This document shows positions 7,787 to 17,268 of a stretch of DNA of 64,000 nt, piece after piece. The notes under the pieces are model-generated. The model saw only the letters and a list, made by a program, of their open reading frames with translations, did not search any database and was not told the origin of the DNA. Position numbers and translations under genes: made by a program. Each line of letters starts with the position of its first letter. Within the stretch, counting starts at the first letter, position 1. The stretch covers positions 1 through 64,000 of the forward strand of contig CAVZBY010000005.1 of NCBI GenBank assembly GCA_963773685.1. Direction: 5' to 3'. The DNA comes from JALHVH01 sp963773685. GTDB taxonomy: Bacteria > Acidobacteriota > Aminicenantia > Aminicenantales > Saccharicenantaceae.

Positions 7787-10700
7787 ATGGAGCTCTCCTA
7801 TATCCATCTCCACAACCACACCGAGTACAGCATCCTGGACGGCTGTCTCAAGGTCACCGACCTGGCCGAGGCGGCGCTTAAGAACGGGATGCCGGCGGTG
7901 GCCATCACCGACCACGGCAACGTCTTCGGGGCCGTCTCCTTCTTCAAGGAGGCCCGGGCCCGGGGCGTCAAGCCCATCCTCGGCTGCGAGGCCTATGTCG
8001 CCCCCGGGAGCCGGCTCGACAAGGGAGGGTCGCCGAACGAGGAGACCCATCATTTCCACCTCGTCCTGCTCGTCAAGAACGAGCAGGGCTACCGGAACCT
8101 CTGCCAGCTCCTGACCAAAGGCTACCTGGAAGGATTCTACTACCGCCCCCGCATCGACAAGGAGATCCTGGCCGGCCGGACCGAGGGCCTCATCGCCCTC
8201 TCGGCCTGCCTCAAGGGCGAGGTCAACTTCCTCCTGGCCCGGGACCAGGACGAGCGTGCGGAAAAGGCCGCCCGGGAATACGCGGCGCTTTTCGCCCCGG
8301 GCGATTTCTACCTCGAGCTCCAGGACCACGGGCTCGAGCGTCAGCTGGCCATCAATCCGAAGATCATCGCCCTGGCCCGGAAGCTCGGACTGCCCCTCGT
8401 CGCGACGAACGACGTCCACTTCCTCCAGCGCGAGGACACCGAGACCCAGGACGTCTCTCATCTGCATCCAGACCAACAAGAAGGTCACCGACCAGGACCG
8501 TCTCCGGTTCAGCGGGGACCAGTTCTATTTCAAATCGTCCGAAGAGATGGCCGAGCTCTTCAAGGACATTCCCGAAGCGGTCCAGAACACGGCCCGGATC
8601 GCGGCCCAATGCGATTTCGAGTTCCCGTCCCACGTCTACTTCCTGCCGAACTTCCGGCCGCCCGACGACTCGTCCCTGAGCGAGTATTTCGAGGCCGTCG
8701 CCCGCGAAGGGTTCCGCGCGCGGATGGACCAGCTCAAGAGGAAGGTCGAGGCGGGCGGGGCGAACGGGAACGGCCACACCCTCAAGGAGTACGAGGACCG
8801 GCTCGAGCGCGAGATCCGGCTCATCAAGGAGATGCGCTTCGAGGGCTACTTCCTCATCGTCTGGGACCTGATCAAGGCCGCCCGCGAGAAGAACATCCCC
8901 GTCGGGCCGGGCCGCGGCTCGGCGGCGGGGAGCATGGTCGCCTACTGCCTGGGCATCACCCAGATCGATCCCATCGAGTACGATCTCCTGTTCGAGCGCT
9001 TCCTCAACCCCGAGCGCATCAGCCTGCCCGACATCGACATGGACTTCTGCGCCCGCCGCCGGCAGGAGATGATCGAATACGTCACGAAGAGGTACGGCCA
9101 GGACAACGTCAGCCAGATCATCACCTTCGGGACGATGGCCGCCCGGGCCGCCATCCGGGACGTCGGCCGCGTCCTCGAGGTCCCGCTCCCCGAGGTCGAC
9201 CGCATCGCCAAGCTCATCCCCGCCGTCGGCCCCGACGCGACCCTCGACGCGGCCATCAAGGCCGTTCCGGAGCTCCGCGAGCTCCAGGCGAAGAACACCA
9301 AGATCGCCCAGCTCATGGCCATCGCCCGGAAGCTCGAGGGCCAGGTCCGCCACGCCTCCATCCACGCCGCCGGCGTCGTCATCACGCCGAAGCCCCTCGT
9401 CGAGTACCTCCCGCTCCACCAGTCGGTCAAGGGCGAGGTCACGACCCAGTTCGCCATGGGCGACATCGAGGCCATCGGCCTGCTCAAGATGGACATGCTC
9501 GGCCTGCGCAACCTCACGGTCATCGACGACGCCCTCAAGCTCATCGAGAAGGGCACGGGCGAGCGGATCGACATCGACGCCATCCCCCTTGACGACCGGG
9601 CGACGTTCGACCTGTTCCAGGCGGGCAACACCGACGGCGTCTTCCAGTTCGAGAGCCCGGGCATGAAGGACCTCCTGCGGAACTTCCGGCCCGAGGTTTT
9701 CCGCGACCTCATCGCCCTCAACGCCCTGTACCGGCCCGGGCCGCTGAAAAGCGGAATGACCGACGAGTTCATCCACCGCAAGAACCACCCGGAGCGGACG
9801 ACCTACGAGTTCCCCGAGCTCGAGCCCATCCTCCGGGAGACGCGGGGGATCATCGTCTACCAGGAACAGGTCATGCGCATCGCCGGCAAGCTCGCGGGCT
9901 TCTCGCTCGCCGAGGCCGACATCCTGCGCAAGGCCATGGGCAAGAAGGTCAAGGATATCATGAAGGCCCAGAAGCAGCGCTTCCTCCAGGGCGCGCGGAA
10001 GAACGGCATCGCCCAGTCCAAGGCCAACAAGATCTTCGAGCAGATCGCCCAGTTCGCCGAGTACGGCTTCAACAAATCGCACAGCGCCGCCTACGCCTAT
10101 CTCGCCTACCAGACCGCCTACCTCAAGGCCCATTACCCGCGCCACTTCCTGGCGGCGCTCCTGACCTCCGAGGCCGAGCGCGGGGCGACCCCCCAGGTCG
10201 TCAAGTACATCGGCGAGTGCCGGGAGATGGGGATCAACATCCTGCCCCCCGGACATCAACCGGAGCGATTACCACTTCACGGTGGAGAACGGGGACATCC
10301 GGTTCGGCCTCGCCGCGGTCAAGAACGTCGGCGAAGCGGCCATCCGCGAGATCCTGGCCGCGCGCGGGAAGCGCGGCGGGTTCGCCGCTCCTTTCGACCT
10401 TTTCCAGGACAACGATTCGCGGGTCGTCAACCGCAAGGCGCTCGAGAGCCTGATCAAGGCGGGCGCCTTCGACTCCCTGGGCTGGCGGCGCTCGCAGAGC
10501 TTCCACATGCTGGACCGGATGATCGAATACGGCCACGAGGTCCAGCGGTCCCGGGCCCAGCGCCAGAACCTCCTCTTCAACGCCGGAGTCCTCGAGCCCC
10601 CCGAGGTTCCGGACGAGGTCCGCGAGATGGGGGAATGGAACGAGACCCTCTTCCTCTCCTACGAGATGGACGCCCTGGGCTTCTACATCACGAGCCACCC

Positions 10701-11277
10701 GCTGGCCCAGTACAAGGGCCGCCTGGCCACGCTCGTCTCCCACGACATTGCCGATCTCGGCGAGAAGGACTTCGAGAAGGAGATCCGCGTCGTCGGCGTC
10801 ATCGCCTCCCTCAAGCCGCTCAAGACGAAGAAGGACGAGCGCATGGCGACCTTCGTTCTCGAGGATATGACGGGGCGGATCGACGTCGTGGCCTTCCCCG
10901 AAAGCTTCGGGAAGCACCACCTCTATATCCGGGAGGGGCTCCTCGCCTGGGTCAAGGGCAAGGTCATGGGCGAGGGGGAGAGCCGCCGCATCAGCCTCAG
11001 CCAGGTCATGCCGCTCTCCGAGGCCCTGGAGAAGATGGCGAAGAAGATGGTCATCCGCGTCTATCTCCCCGGCCTCGAGGAATCCGTCCTGGCCGAGCTC
11101 AAGGCGCTCCTCGACATGTCCGAGGGGGCATGCCCGGTCTATTTCGAGCTCGAGACGCCGCATGCCTTCAGGCTGGTGACCCGTTCGGCCGAGGTCCACA
11201 GCGTGACCCCGTCGGAGGACCTGAAGAAGCGCATCGAAGCCCTCCTCGGCGAGGGCTCGGTGACCATCGAGTATTGA
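7787..11277 (+). CDS. dnaE: DNA polymerase III alpha subunit (two single-base frame breaks)
   Basis: Replicative polymerase catalytic subunit, about 1160 aa when read through. A PHP domain starts at once (SYIHLHNHTEYSILDG). The polymerase active-site motif PDIDMDF lies near 9030-9050, the helix-hairpin-helix region near 10.0-10.5 kb, and an OB-fold (ATFVLEDMTGRIDVVAFP) near 10850. The frame breaks at about 8456, where GACGTCTCTCATCTGC has one T too many for DVLIC, and again at about 10245-10252, where CCCCCCGG has one base too many for LPPDINRSDYHF. All three segments stay conserved up to each junction and nothing else is damaged. Because dnaE is essential, sequencing or assembly indels are the likeliest cause. 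Confidence 0.93.
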
Positions 11278-11309
11278 CGGGCGGACAGAGAAAATGCTAG
11301 AGGAAACAC

Positions 11310-11909
11310 GTGCCCTTTAAGATCGTCGTCGCCGACCCCGGCCCCTCCGTCCAGAAGGCCGTCCAACTGGCCTTCCCCGAGCCTGAGTTCCGCCTCTGTT
11401 CCATCGAGGAGGGGAGCCGGCTCATCGAAGAGATCGCGGCGTTCGGTCCCGACACCGTGCTCCTCTCGCTGTCGCTCCCCGGGACGGACGCCTACGGGGC
11501 GGCGCGGGCGCTCGGCCGCCTGGAGGCCCTGCGGGACGTGCCCCTGTTCTTCCTCAAGGGGACCTTCGAGATCTTCGACCGGGACAAGGCCGAGGACATC
11601 CCCTTCGAGGGCATCATCCAGAAGCCTTTCGACTCGGAGAAGCTGGCCGCGACGGTCCGCGAAGCGATCGACCGAAAGGTCTCTCCGCAGACCTGGCCCG
11701 AAGAGCTCCCTCCGGAGGAGCCCGCGGCGGAGCCTCCGGCCGCCGGCGCGCCGACATTCAGGCGGCCCGGCCCCGCTTTTCCGGGAGCCGACGCCCTTAG
11801 AGCCCAGGTCCGGGAGATCGTCCGCGAAGAGGCCCTGGAGATGGAACGAGAGCTCGAAAAGAGGATCCGGGCCAGGATCCTCGCCGACCTCGGAAGAAAA
11901 GAGCCCTGA
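11310..11909 (+). CDS. receiver-domain-like protein lacking the phospho-acceptor Asp
   Basis: A 199-aa protein. Residues 1-125 follow the CheY/receiver pattern: strand 1 FKIVVADPG, strand 3 TVLLSLSLPG, and the conserved Lys in IIQKPF (K105). The phospho-acceptor position after VLL is Ser53 instead of Asp, and the upstream acidic pair is reduced to one Asp (D9). It should therefore be a pseudo-receiver that cannot take the usual phosphorylation. An Ala/Pro-rich linker (about 130-165) leads to a charged, probably helical tail (VREIVREEALEMERELEKR). The GTG start at 11310 has AGGA just upstream. It lies between dnaE and birA; no output domain is visible, so it may act by protein binding. Confidence 0.75.
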   Translation: MPFKIVVADPGPSVQKAVQLAFPEPEFRLCSIEEGSRLIEEIAAFGPDTVLLSLSLPGTDAYGAARALGRLEALRDVPLFFLKGTFEIFDRDKAEDIPFEGIIQKPFDSEKLAATVREAIDRKVSPQTWPEELPPEEPAAEPPAAGAPTFRRPGPAFPGADALRAQVREIVREEALEMERELEKRIRARILADLGRKEP

Positions 11910-11935
11910 CGCCGTCCGTTCGCCGGACGCGGAAC

Positions 11936-12675
11936 ATGAAGATCGGAAACGAAATACGCCGGTTCGCCCGATGCGGGTCCACCATGGACGAGGCCAGGGT
12001 CCGGGCCCTCGCCGGAGCCCCCGAGGGCCTCGTCGTCGTCGCCGACGAACAGACGGCCGGACGCGGAACCAAAGGCCGGACCTGGCATTCCCCTCCCGGC
12101 ACCGGGCTCTACGCGACCTTCCTATTCCGCCCTGCCGCGGAGCCTACGCTCCTACCGTTGGCCGTCGGGCTCGCCGTCCTCCGGGCGGCCGCGGAGACGG
12201 CGCCGGCCGTCCGGCTGAAATGGCCCAACGACCTCGTCTGGGAAGGCCGGAAGATCGCCGGGGTCCTCTGCGAAGGAGGCCCGGATGGAAGCGGCGGGCG
12301 GTTCGTCCTGGCGGGCATCGGCATCAACGTCGGCCAGACCGAGGAGGACTTCCCCCCGAGCTCGCGGCCCGGTCCGCGTCCCTGCGCATGGCCTCGGGGG
12401 GCCCGGTCGATAGGGAGCGCCTGCTGGACCGATTATGCGAGGCCCTGGAAACATGGTATAATATCTTCACTCGTGGGGCCGGGGAAGAAATCATTAGAGA
12501 ATTCGAGGCCGGGATGATCTTTGCCCGCGGGGACAGGATCGCCCTCGACGCCGCCGGGGCGAGGATCGAGGGGACCTACCTCGGACTGGACGCGTCCGGC
12601 GGCCTTATCTGCCGGACGGCGGAAGGACTGAAGACCTATTACTCGGCCGAGGTCGGGGCGCCCGGCGCCGGCTGA
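11936..12675 (+). CDS. birA: biotin--[acetyl-CoA-carboxylase] ligase (one frame break)
   Basis: Attaches biotin to the carboxyl-carrier protein. There is no N-terminal DNA-binding domain, so this is a monofunctional ligase of about 245 aa. The catalytic features are present: the biotinyl-AMP loop GRGTKGRTWHSP, KWPNDLVWEGRKIAGVLCE, and GIGINVGQ. The frame changes at 12352-12357, where a run of six C needs a seventh to give EEDFPPELAAR. The rest, with the C-terminal SH3-like domain (FARGDRIALDAAG ... KTYYSAEVG), follows in the new frame to 12675. A homopolymer deletion artefact is likely. coaX follows after 15 nt; biotin ligase fused or adjacent to type III pantothenate kinase is a common arrangement. 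Confidence 0.9.
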
Positions 12676-12690
12676 ACCTGGAGAAACGAC

Positions 12691-13461
12691 ATGCTTCTGG
12701 CAGTGGATATCGGGAACACGACCGTCGCCCTCGGCGTTTTCCGCGGCCGGACGGTCGCCGCCGACTGGCGGATCAAGACGGACAAGGACAAGACGGCCGA
12801 CGAATACGGCATCGTCCTCCTCAGCCTCTTCCGCCGGGCCCGGATCCGGCCCGACCGGATAACCGCCGTCATTCTCTCGAGCGTCGTCCCGCCCCTGACC
12901 CCCGTCTTCCAGGCGGTGAGCGAGGACCTGTTCGGGAAGAAGGCCCTTGTCGTCGGGCCGGGCCTCAGGACGGGAATGCCCATCCTCTACGAAAACCCTC
13001 TCGAGGTCGGGGCCGACAGGGTCGTGGCCGCCGTCGCCGCCTACGAGAAGTACGGCGGGCCGTGCATCGTCGTGGACTTCGGCACCGCGACCACGTTCGA
13101 CGCCGTCTCAGCCAAGGGCGAGTATCTCGGCGGGGCCATCGCCCCGGGCATCCAGATCTCGGCCGAGGCCCTGTACCTCAAGACGGCCCGCCTCCCCCGG
13201 ATCGAGGTCAAGAAGCCGAAGAAGGCCATCGGAAGGACGACGGTCGCGAGCATGCAGTCCGGGCTGTATTTCGGCTACGTCGGGCTCGTCGTCCATACGA
13301 TCGCGCAGATCGGGAAGGAGCTGGGCCCCGGGTTCCACGTCGTCGCGACGGGAGGCTTCGGCGCGCAGATCGCGGCCGAGGTCCCCGGCATCGAAGCGTA
13401 CGAGCCTTCCCTCGTGCTCGAGGGATTGAGGATCGTCTACGAGAGGAACCAAGACGAGTAA
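12691..13461 (+). CDS. coaX: type III pantothenate kinase
   Basis: Phosphorylates pantothenate in the first step of coenzyme A synthesis. The 256-aa protein is of the ASKHA/acetate-kinase-like fold with the PHOSPHATE 1 motif LAVDIGNTTVALGVF at the N-terminus, the GADRVVAAVAAYEKY segment, and the DFGTATTFDAV and GGAIAPGIQIS motifs that bind pantothenate and nucleotide. Length and motif order are typical of CoaX. The ribosome site is GGAGAAACG. It follows birA closely and overlaps or abuts the next small gene. Confidence 0.95.
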   Translation: MLLAVDIGNTTVALGVFRGRTVAADWRIKTDKDKTADEYGIVLLSLFRRARIRPDRITAVILSSVVPPLTPVFQAVSEDLFGKKALVVGPGLRTGMPILYENPLEVGADRVVAAVAAYEKYGGPCIVVDFGTATTFDAVSAKGEYLGGAIAPGIQISAEALYLKTARLPRIEVKKPKKAIGRTTVASMQSGLYFGYVGLVVHTIAQIGKELGPGFHVVATGGFGAQIAAEVPGIEAYEPSLVLEGLRIVYERNQDE

Positions 13462-13537
13462 GGAAACCTACTACCAGACGATCGCCCGGGAGTTCCTCGC
13501 GCGAAGGGGGGCGCCGTTCTTCCTCTCCCCGAAGGAT

Positions 13538-14077
13538 GTGGCCCTCATCGCCCGCTGGGAGAAGGCGCGGGTCCCCCTCGACGCCGTGCTCGAGGGCATG
13601 GAGAGGGCGTTCGCGAACTACCGGAAGGGCGGGCGTCCGGCCCGGGCCCTGACCCTGGCCTTCTGCGAATACCAGGTGGGGAAGGCCCTCGCCGGGAGAC
13701 GGGAGAGGCGGGCCGGCGGAGAGCGGAAGCCCGCCCCCCGGGACGCCAAGAGGGAGTTGTTGCGCGCCGAGATCGGACGCTTCCTGGAGCAGGTCCCTCC
13801 CGGGCTCGCAACGCTCGCGGACGTCTTTGCCGAGGCCGGGGCCGCCCTGGACGATCCGGCGGCCGGTGAGGAGAAGCTCGAAGCGCTCGACGAAGCGGTC
13901 GACGAGGCGCTATGGCGGGCCGCGCCGGAAGGCGAAAAGGCGGGCGTCCGGAAGGATGTCCTCGCGCGGCATGCCGGGAAGCGGGCCCTCGACCTCGATG
14001 ACGTCGCGAGGACGAAGCTGGTGAAGGAGATGAGGGAACGGCACAAAGTGCCTTACCTCTCGCTATATTACTATTGA
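13538..14077 (+). CDS. conserved hypothetical protein (start uncertain)
   Basis: I do not recognise the family. The soluble, highly charged, helical protein is at least 179 aa and ends HKVPYLSLYYY. The first canonical codon in frame is the GTG at 13538. The frame is open back to 13430, and the upstream residues (TYYQTIAREFLARRGAPFFLSPKD) look like genuine coding sequence continuing smoothly into VALIARWEKARVPLDAVLEGMERAF. The likely true start is an ACG at 13454, 8 nt after GAGAGG and overlapping the end of coaX; no ATG, GTG or TTG exists between 13430 and 13538. Either ACG initiates or an ATG has been lost to a base error. rnr follows after 9 nt. Confidence 0.7.
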   Translation: MALIARWEKARVPLDAVLEGMERAFANYRKGGRPARALTLAFCEYQVGKALAGRRERRAGGERKPAPRDAKRELLRAEIGRFLEQVPPGLATLADVFAEAGAALDDPAAGEEKLEALDEAVDEALWRAAPEGEKAGVRKDVLARHAGKRALDLDDVARTKLVKEMRERHKVPYLSLYYY

Positions 14078-14086
14078 AGGAAGGAA

Positions 14087-16165
14087 ATGATGGAAAAATT
14101 GGATAAGAGGATCGCTCCCCTGCTCAAGAAGCATAGGGAAGGCCTGGTCCTTCAGGATATCGCCGGGGAGCTTCGGGTCCCCCGCAAGGACAAGAACAAA
14201 TTGGCCGAGACCCTTCAGGGTCTCGAGCGCGAAGGCCTCGTCCGCCGATCGCGCGGGAGGTACCTGCTGGCGCCCCGCTCGAACGTCGTCCGCGGCCGGC
14301 TGGTGACCGTGCTCCGGGGATTCGGGTTCGTGACCCCGGAGGGCGGGGCGACCGAGGACATCTTCATCCCGGCGCGCGACTCGGCCGGGGCCCTTCAGGG
14401 CGACACCGTCGAGGTCATGGTCCGGGAAAGCGAGCGGAAAGGAAAGCTCGAAGGCCGCATCCTTCGCATCCTGAAGAAGGAGCGGAAGAGCATCCTCGGG
14501 GTCTTCGTGGAACGGGGCGGCGCCCCGTATCTCGAGGCGTTCGACTCCATGGCTCCGGAGGACATCCCCATCCGGATCAAGGGCAAGGTCCTGCCCCGTC
14601 CCGGCCAGATCGTCGAGGCCGACCGGGGCACCCATGAGCTCGTGTCCGTCCTCGGCTTCCCGGACGACCCCGGCGTCGACACGCAGGTCGTCATCCGGCG
14701 CCATGGCCTGGCCTCCGAGTTCCCCGCGGAGGTCGCGGCCGAAGCCGACGCGGCGCGCGCGACCGTGACCCCCGAGGACCTCGCCGGACGGACCGATTAC
14801 AGGGACTGGCTGACCGTCACCATCGACGGGGAGAAGGCCCAGGATTTCGACGACGCCGTGAGCGTCAGGTTCCTGGACAACGGACATTATCTCCTCGGGG
14901 TCCATATCGCCGACGTCTCCCACTATGTCAAGCCCGGCACGTCCCTCGACGCCGAGGCTCTGGCCCGAGGAACGAGCGTTTACTTCCCCGATACGACGCT
15001 CCCGATGCTCCCCGAGCGGCTCTCGAACGACCTCTGCAGCCTGCGGCCGCGGGTCCCGCGGCTGACCGTTTCCGCGATCCTCGAGATCGACGGGGCGGGG
15101 CGCGTCATCCGCGAGGATTTCCACCCGTCCGTCATCCGGACGGTCGAGCGGATGACCTATACTTCGGTCAGCCGGATCTTCGAGGGCGACCGGGCGGAGC
15201 GGGAGCGCTACGGGCACGTCGTCCCCGCCCTGCTCCTCATGCGGGAGCTGGCCCGGCTCCTCCGGGCCCGGCGGGCCGAGGACGGGAGTCTCGATTTCGA
15301 CCTGATGGAGCCGGAGCTCGTCTACAAGGAGGGCCTGCTGACGTCCATCGTCCCCGCCGGACGGAGCGAGTCCAACCAGCTCATCGAGGAGTTCATGGTA
15401 GCGGCCAACGTGGCGGTGGCCGCGCGCCTGGCGCGGTCCGGAGTCCCGGCCCTCTACCGGATCCACCCCGCCCCGGCGGTCGAGGACCTCGAGAAGCTCC
15501 GGGAGCTTCTCTCCCATTTCGGGCTCGTCCTCCCGCGGGGGGAGCGGATCGGGCCCCGGGACCTCCAGGCCGTCCTCGAACGGATGAAGGGCCGCCCCGG
15601 CGAGAAGTTCGTCAACGTCCAGGTCCTCCGCTCGCTTAAGATGGCCGTCTACGCGGACGAGAATCTCGGCCACTACGGCCTGGCCAAGGCCGATTACACG
15701 CACTTCACCTCGCCCATCCGCCGCTACCCGGACCTCGTCGTGCACCGCGCCCTCAAGCGCCACCTGGCGGGGGGGAAGGCGGAGAAGGCCTCGCTCGCGG
15801 CCCTCGCCCTCCAGTGCTCGCAGAAGGAGCGGCAGGCGGACGAATCCGAAAAGGACCTCCTCCTCTGGCGGATCTTCCGCTTCATCAAGACGAAGCTCGG
15901 CGAGGAGTTCGACGGGATCATCACCGACGTCACGAAAGCCGGCCTGATCGTCGAGCTCGACGAATATTTCGCCGGGGGGATGCTGCCGTTCCAGTCGCTC
16001 GACGGAGATTATTACGTCCAGCGCACCGCCAAGACCCTGCGCGGCCGCAAGAAGGGACGGACGTTCGACCTGGGAGACCGGGTCCGCGTCGTCCTCGTCG
16101 CCTGCGATCCGGTCCTGCGCCGGATGGAGTTCTCCCTGAGCCCGGAGATGGGGGGCAAAACATGA
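14087..16165 (+). CDS. rnr: ribonuclease R (RNase II family 3'-5' exoribonuclease)
   Basis: Processive 3'-to-5' exoribonuclease that degrades structured RNA. The 692-aa protein has an N-terminal winged-helix segment (about 1-60) and cold-shock OB-folds (RGRLVTVLRGFGFVTP). The RNB catalytic domain has the Asp cluster in DGEKAQDFDDAVSV and HYLLGVHIADVSHYV. The C-terminal S1 domain (FDGIITDVTKAGLIVELDEYFAGG) completes it. The ribosome site AAGGAAGG precedes the ATG at 14087. The last codons overlap the next gene by 4 nt (ATGA), indicating translational coupling to the SelB-like protein. Confidence 0.95.
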   Translation: MMEKLDKRIAPLLKKHREGLVLQDIAGELRVPRKDKNKLAETLQGLEREGLVRRSRGRYLLAPRSNVVRGRLVTVLRGFGFVTPEGGATEDIFIPARDSAGALQGDTVEVMVRESERKGKLEGRILRILKKERKSILGVFVERGGAPYLEAFDSMAPEDIPIRIKGKVLPRPGQIVEADRGTHELVSVLGFPDDPGVDTQVVIRRHGLASEFPAEVAAEADAARATVTPEDLAGRTDYRDWLTVTIDGEKAQDFDDAVSVRFLDNGHYLLGVHIADVSHYVKPGTSLDAEALARGTSVYFPDTTLPMLPERLSNDLCSLRPRVPRLTVSAILEIDGAGRVIREDFHPSVIRTVERMTYTSVSRIFEGDRAERERYGHVVPALLLMRELARLLRARRAEDGSLDFDLMEPELVYKEGLLTSIVPAGRSESNQLIEEFMVAANVAVAARLARSGVPALYRIHPAPAVEDLEKLRELLSHFGLVLPRGERIGPRDLQAVLERMKGRPGEKFVNVQVLRSLKMAVYADENLGHYGLAKADYTHFTSPIRRYPDLVVHRALKRHLAGGKAEKASLAALALQCSQKERQADESEKDLLLWRIFRFIKTKLGEEFDGIITDVTKAGLIVELDEYFAGGMLPFQSLDGDYYVQRTAKTLRGRKKGRTFDLGDRVRVVLVACDPVLRRMEFSLSPEMGGKT

Positions 16166-17244
16166 TCATGACCCAGGTCTTCGACGTGTCCCTGGACGTC
16201 CCGTCGAAGAAAGCGGGGACGCTCCGCGAGGCGCTCTTCGTCTTCCGGAATAAGGTTTATTCGGCCGAGGTCCGGGAGTATCCGGCGGACCCGTCGGCCC
16301 CCCGGCGCCGTTATGCCCGGGCGACCGCGGGACTGCCGTTCCACCTGAAGTGGCAGGAGCCGTTCGAGGTCCTGGACGGGACGCGCGCGCCGCTCGGCCG
16401 CGGGGTCGTGCTCCACCCCGTCTCCGAGGACCCGAAGAAGCTCAGGACGGCGAAGCGCCTCGACCGCCTCGATCTCCTCGCGGGCGGACCGAAGGACATG
16501 ATCCTCGGCCTCGCCGAGGCCAAGGGGTTCGATGGCCTGAGGGAAAAGGAGATCCAGGATTTCGCCGGGCTCGGGCCCGAGGACATGGAGACGGCGGCGC
16601 GCCTGCTCGAGGAGGAGGGGAAGGTCCGCATCCTCGCGTTCTCGCCCCTGTTCCTTCTGTCCCAGGAGAGCTTCGAATTCCTCAACGGGAGGATCCTCGA
16701 ATTCGTCGGCCAGTTCCACGCCAAGCATCCCGAATCCCGGGGCGTCCCCGTCGAAAAGATCGCCAAGCGGTTCGAGCTCCCGGAGATCGTCGGCCAGCTC
16801 GCCATCAAGCACCTTCTCAAGTCCGGGGCCATCCAGGTCCTGGAGGGCATCGTGGCCCTGGCGGATTTCAAGGTCCCCCTGTCCAAGACGGAGGAAGACA
16901 CGCTCGCGGAGATGGAGAAGATGTGCTACGAAGGCCGGTTCTCCGCCGTCACGCTCGAGGACGTCAGGGCCCGTTTCTTTCTCTCCCCGTCCCGCCTCCA
17001 GACGCTCCTCGGCATGCTCGCGGAGAAGAAGCGGATCGTCCAGGGCAAGGACGGTTTCTACATCCACGCGACGTGGCTCGACGAGATCGTCCGGAAGCTC
17101 CGGGAACGGGGGAAGACCGATCTTTCGGTCGCCGACTTCAAGGAGATGACCGGGCTGTCCCGGAAGTTCGCTATCCCGCTCCTCGAGCTCCTGGACGAGA
17201 TGGGTGTCACGAAGCGCAGCGGCCCCGGCCGCCTCGTCCTCTGA
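16162..17244 (+). CDS. SelB C-terminal (winged-helix) protein without GTPase domain
   Basis: The 360-aa protein ends in the pattern seen at the end of the selenocysteine-specific elongation factor SelB: VADFKEMTGLSRKFAIPLL, then LDEMGVTKRSG. In SelB that winged helix contacts the SECIS hairpin. Residues from about 110 on look like successive winged helices. The first 100 resemble the SelB domain III barrel (FHLKWQEPFEVLDG ... GRGVVLHP). No G1-G4 GTPase motifs are present here or in other frames upstream, which is coding rnr. Its ATG overlaps the rnr stop (16162-16165). A role in binding structured RNA together with RNase R is an inference; degradation to a partial SelB is less likely because the frame is clean. 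Confidence 0.7.
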   Translation: MIMTQVFDVSLDVPSKKAGTLREALFVFRNKVYSAEVREYPADPSAPRRRYARATAGLPFHLKWQEPFEVLDGTRAPLGRGVVLHPVSEDPKKLRTAKRLDRLDLLAGGPKDMILGLAEAKGFDGLREKEIQDFAGLGPEDMETAARLLEEEGKVRILAFSPLFLLSQESFEFLNGRILEFVGQFHAKHPESRGVPVEKIAKRFELPEIVGQLAIKHLLKSGAIQVLEGIVALADFKVPLSKTEEDTLAEMEKMCYEGRFSAVTLEDVRARFFLSPSRLQTLLGMLAEKKRIVQGKDGFYIHATWLDEIVRKLRERGKTDLSVADFKEMTGLSRKFAIPLLELLDEMGVTKRSGPGRLVL

Positions 17245-17268
17245 GCCCGGGTTCGGTAAGGAGAATCC

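Noticed and set aside
7787..11277. dnaE as a true pseudogene or a programmed-frameshift gene
   Set aside because: There are only two single-base breaks with perfect coding on both sides in an essential gene. No slippery heptamer with a clear downstream structure was seen; sequencing error is simpler.
12457..12462. TATAAT inside birA as a promoter for coaX
   Set aside because: It lies within conserved coding sequence (TWYNIFT), no suitable -35 is present, and coaX is 230 bp further on with its own ribosome site; chance is likely.
16162..17244. Full selB gene split by a frameshift
   Set aside because: The DNA upstream is completely occupied by an intact rnr ending 4 nt into this gene, so no GTPase half is present.
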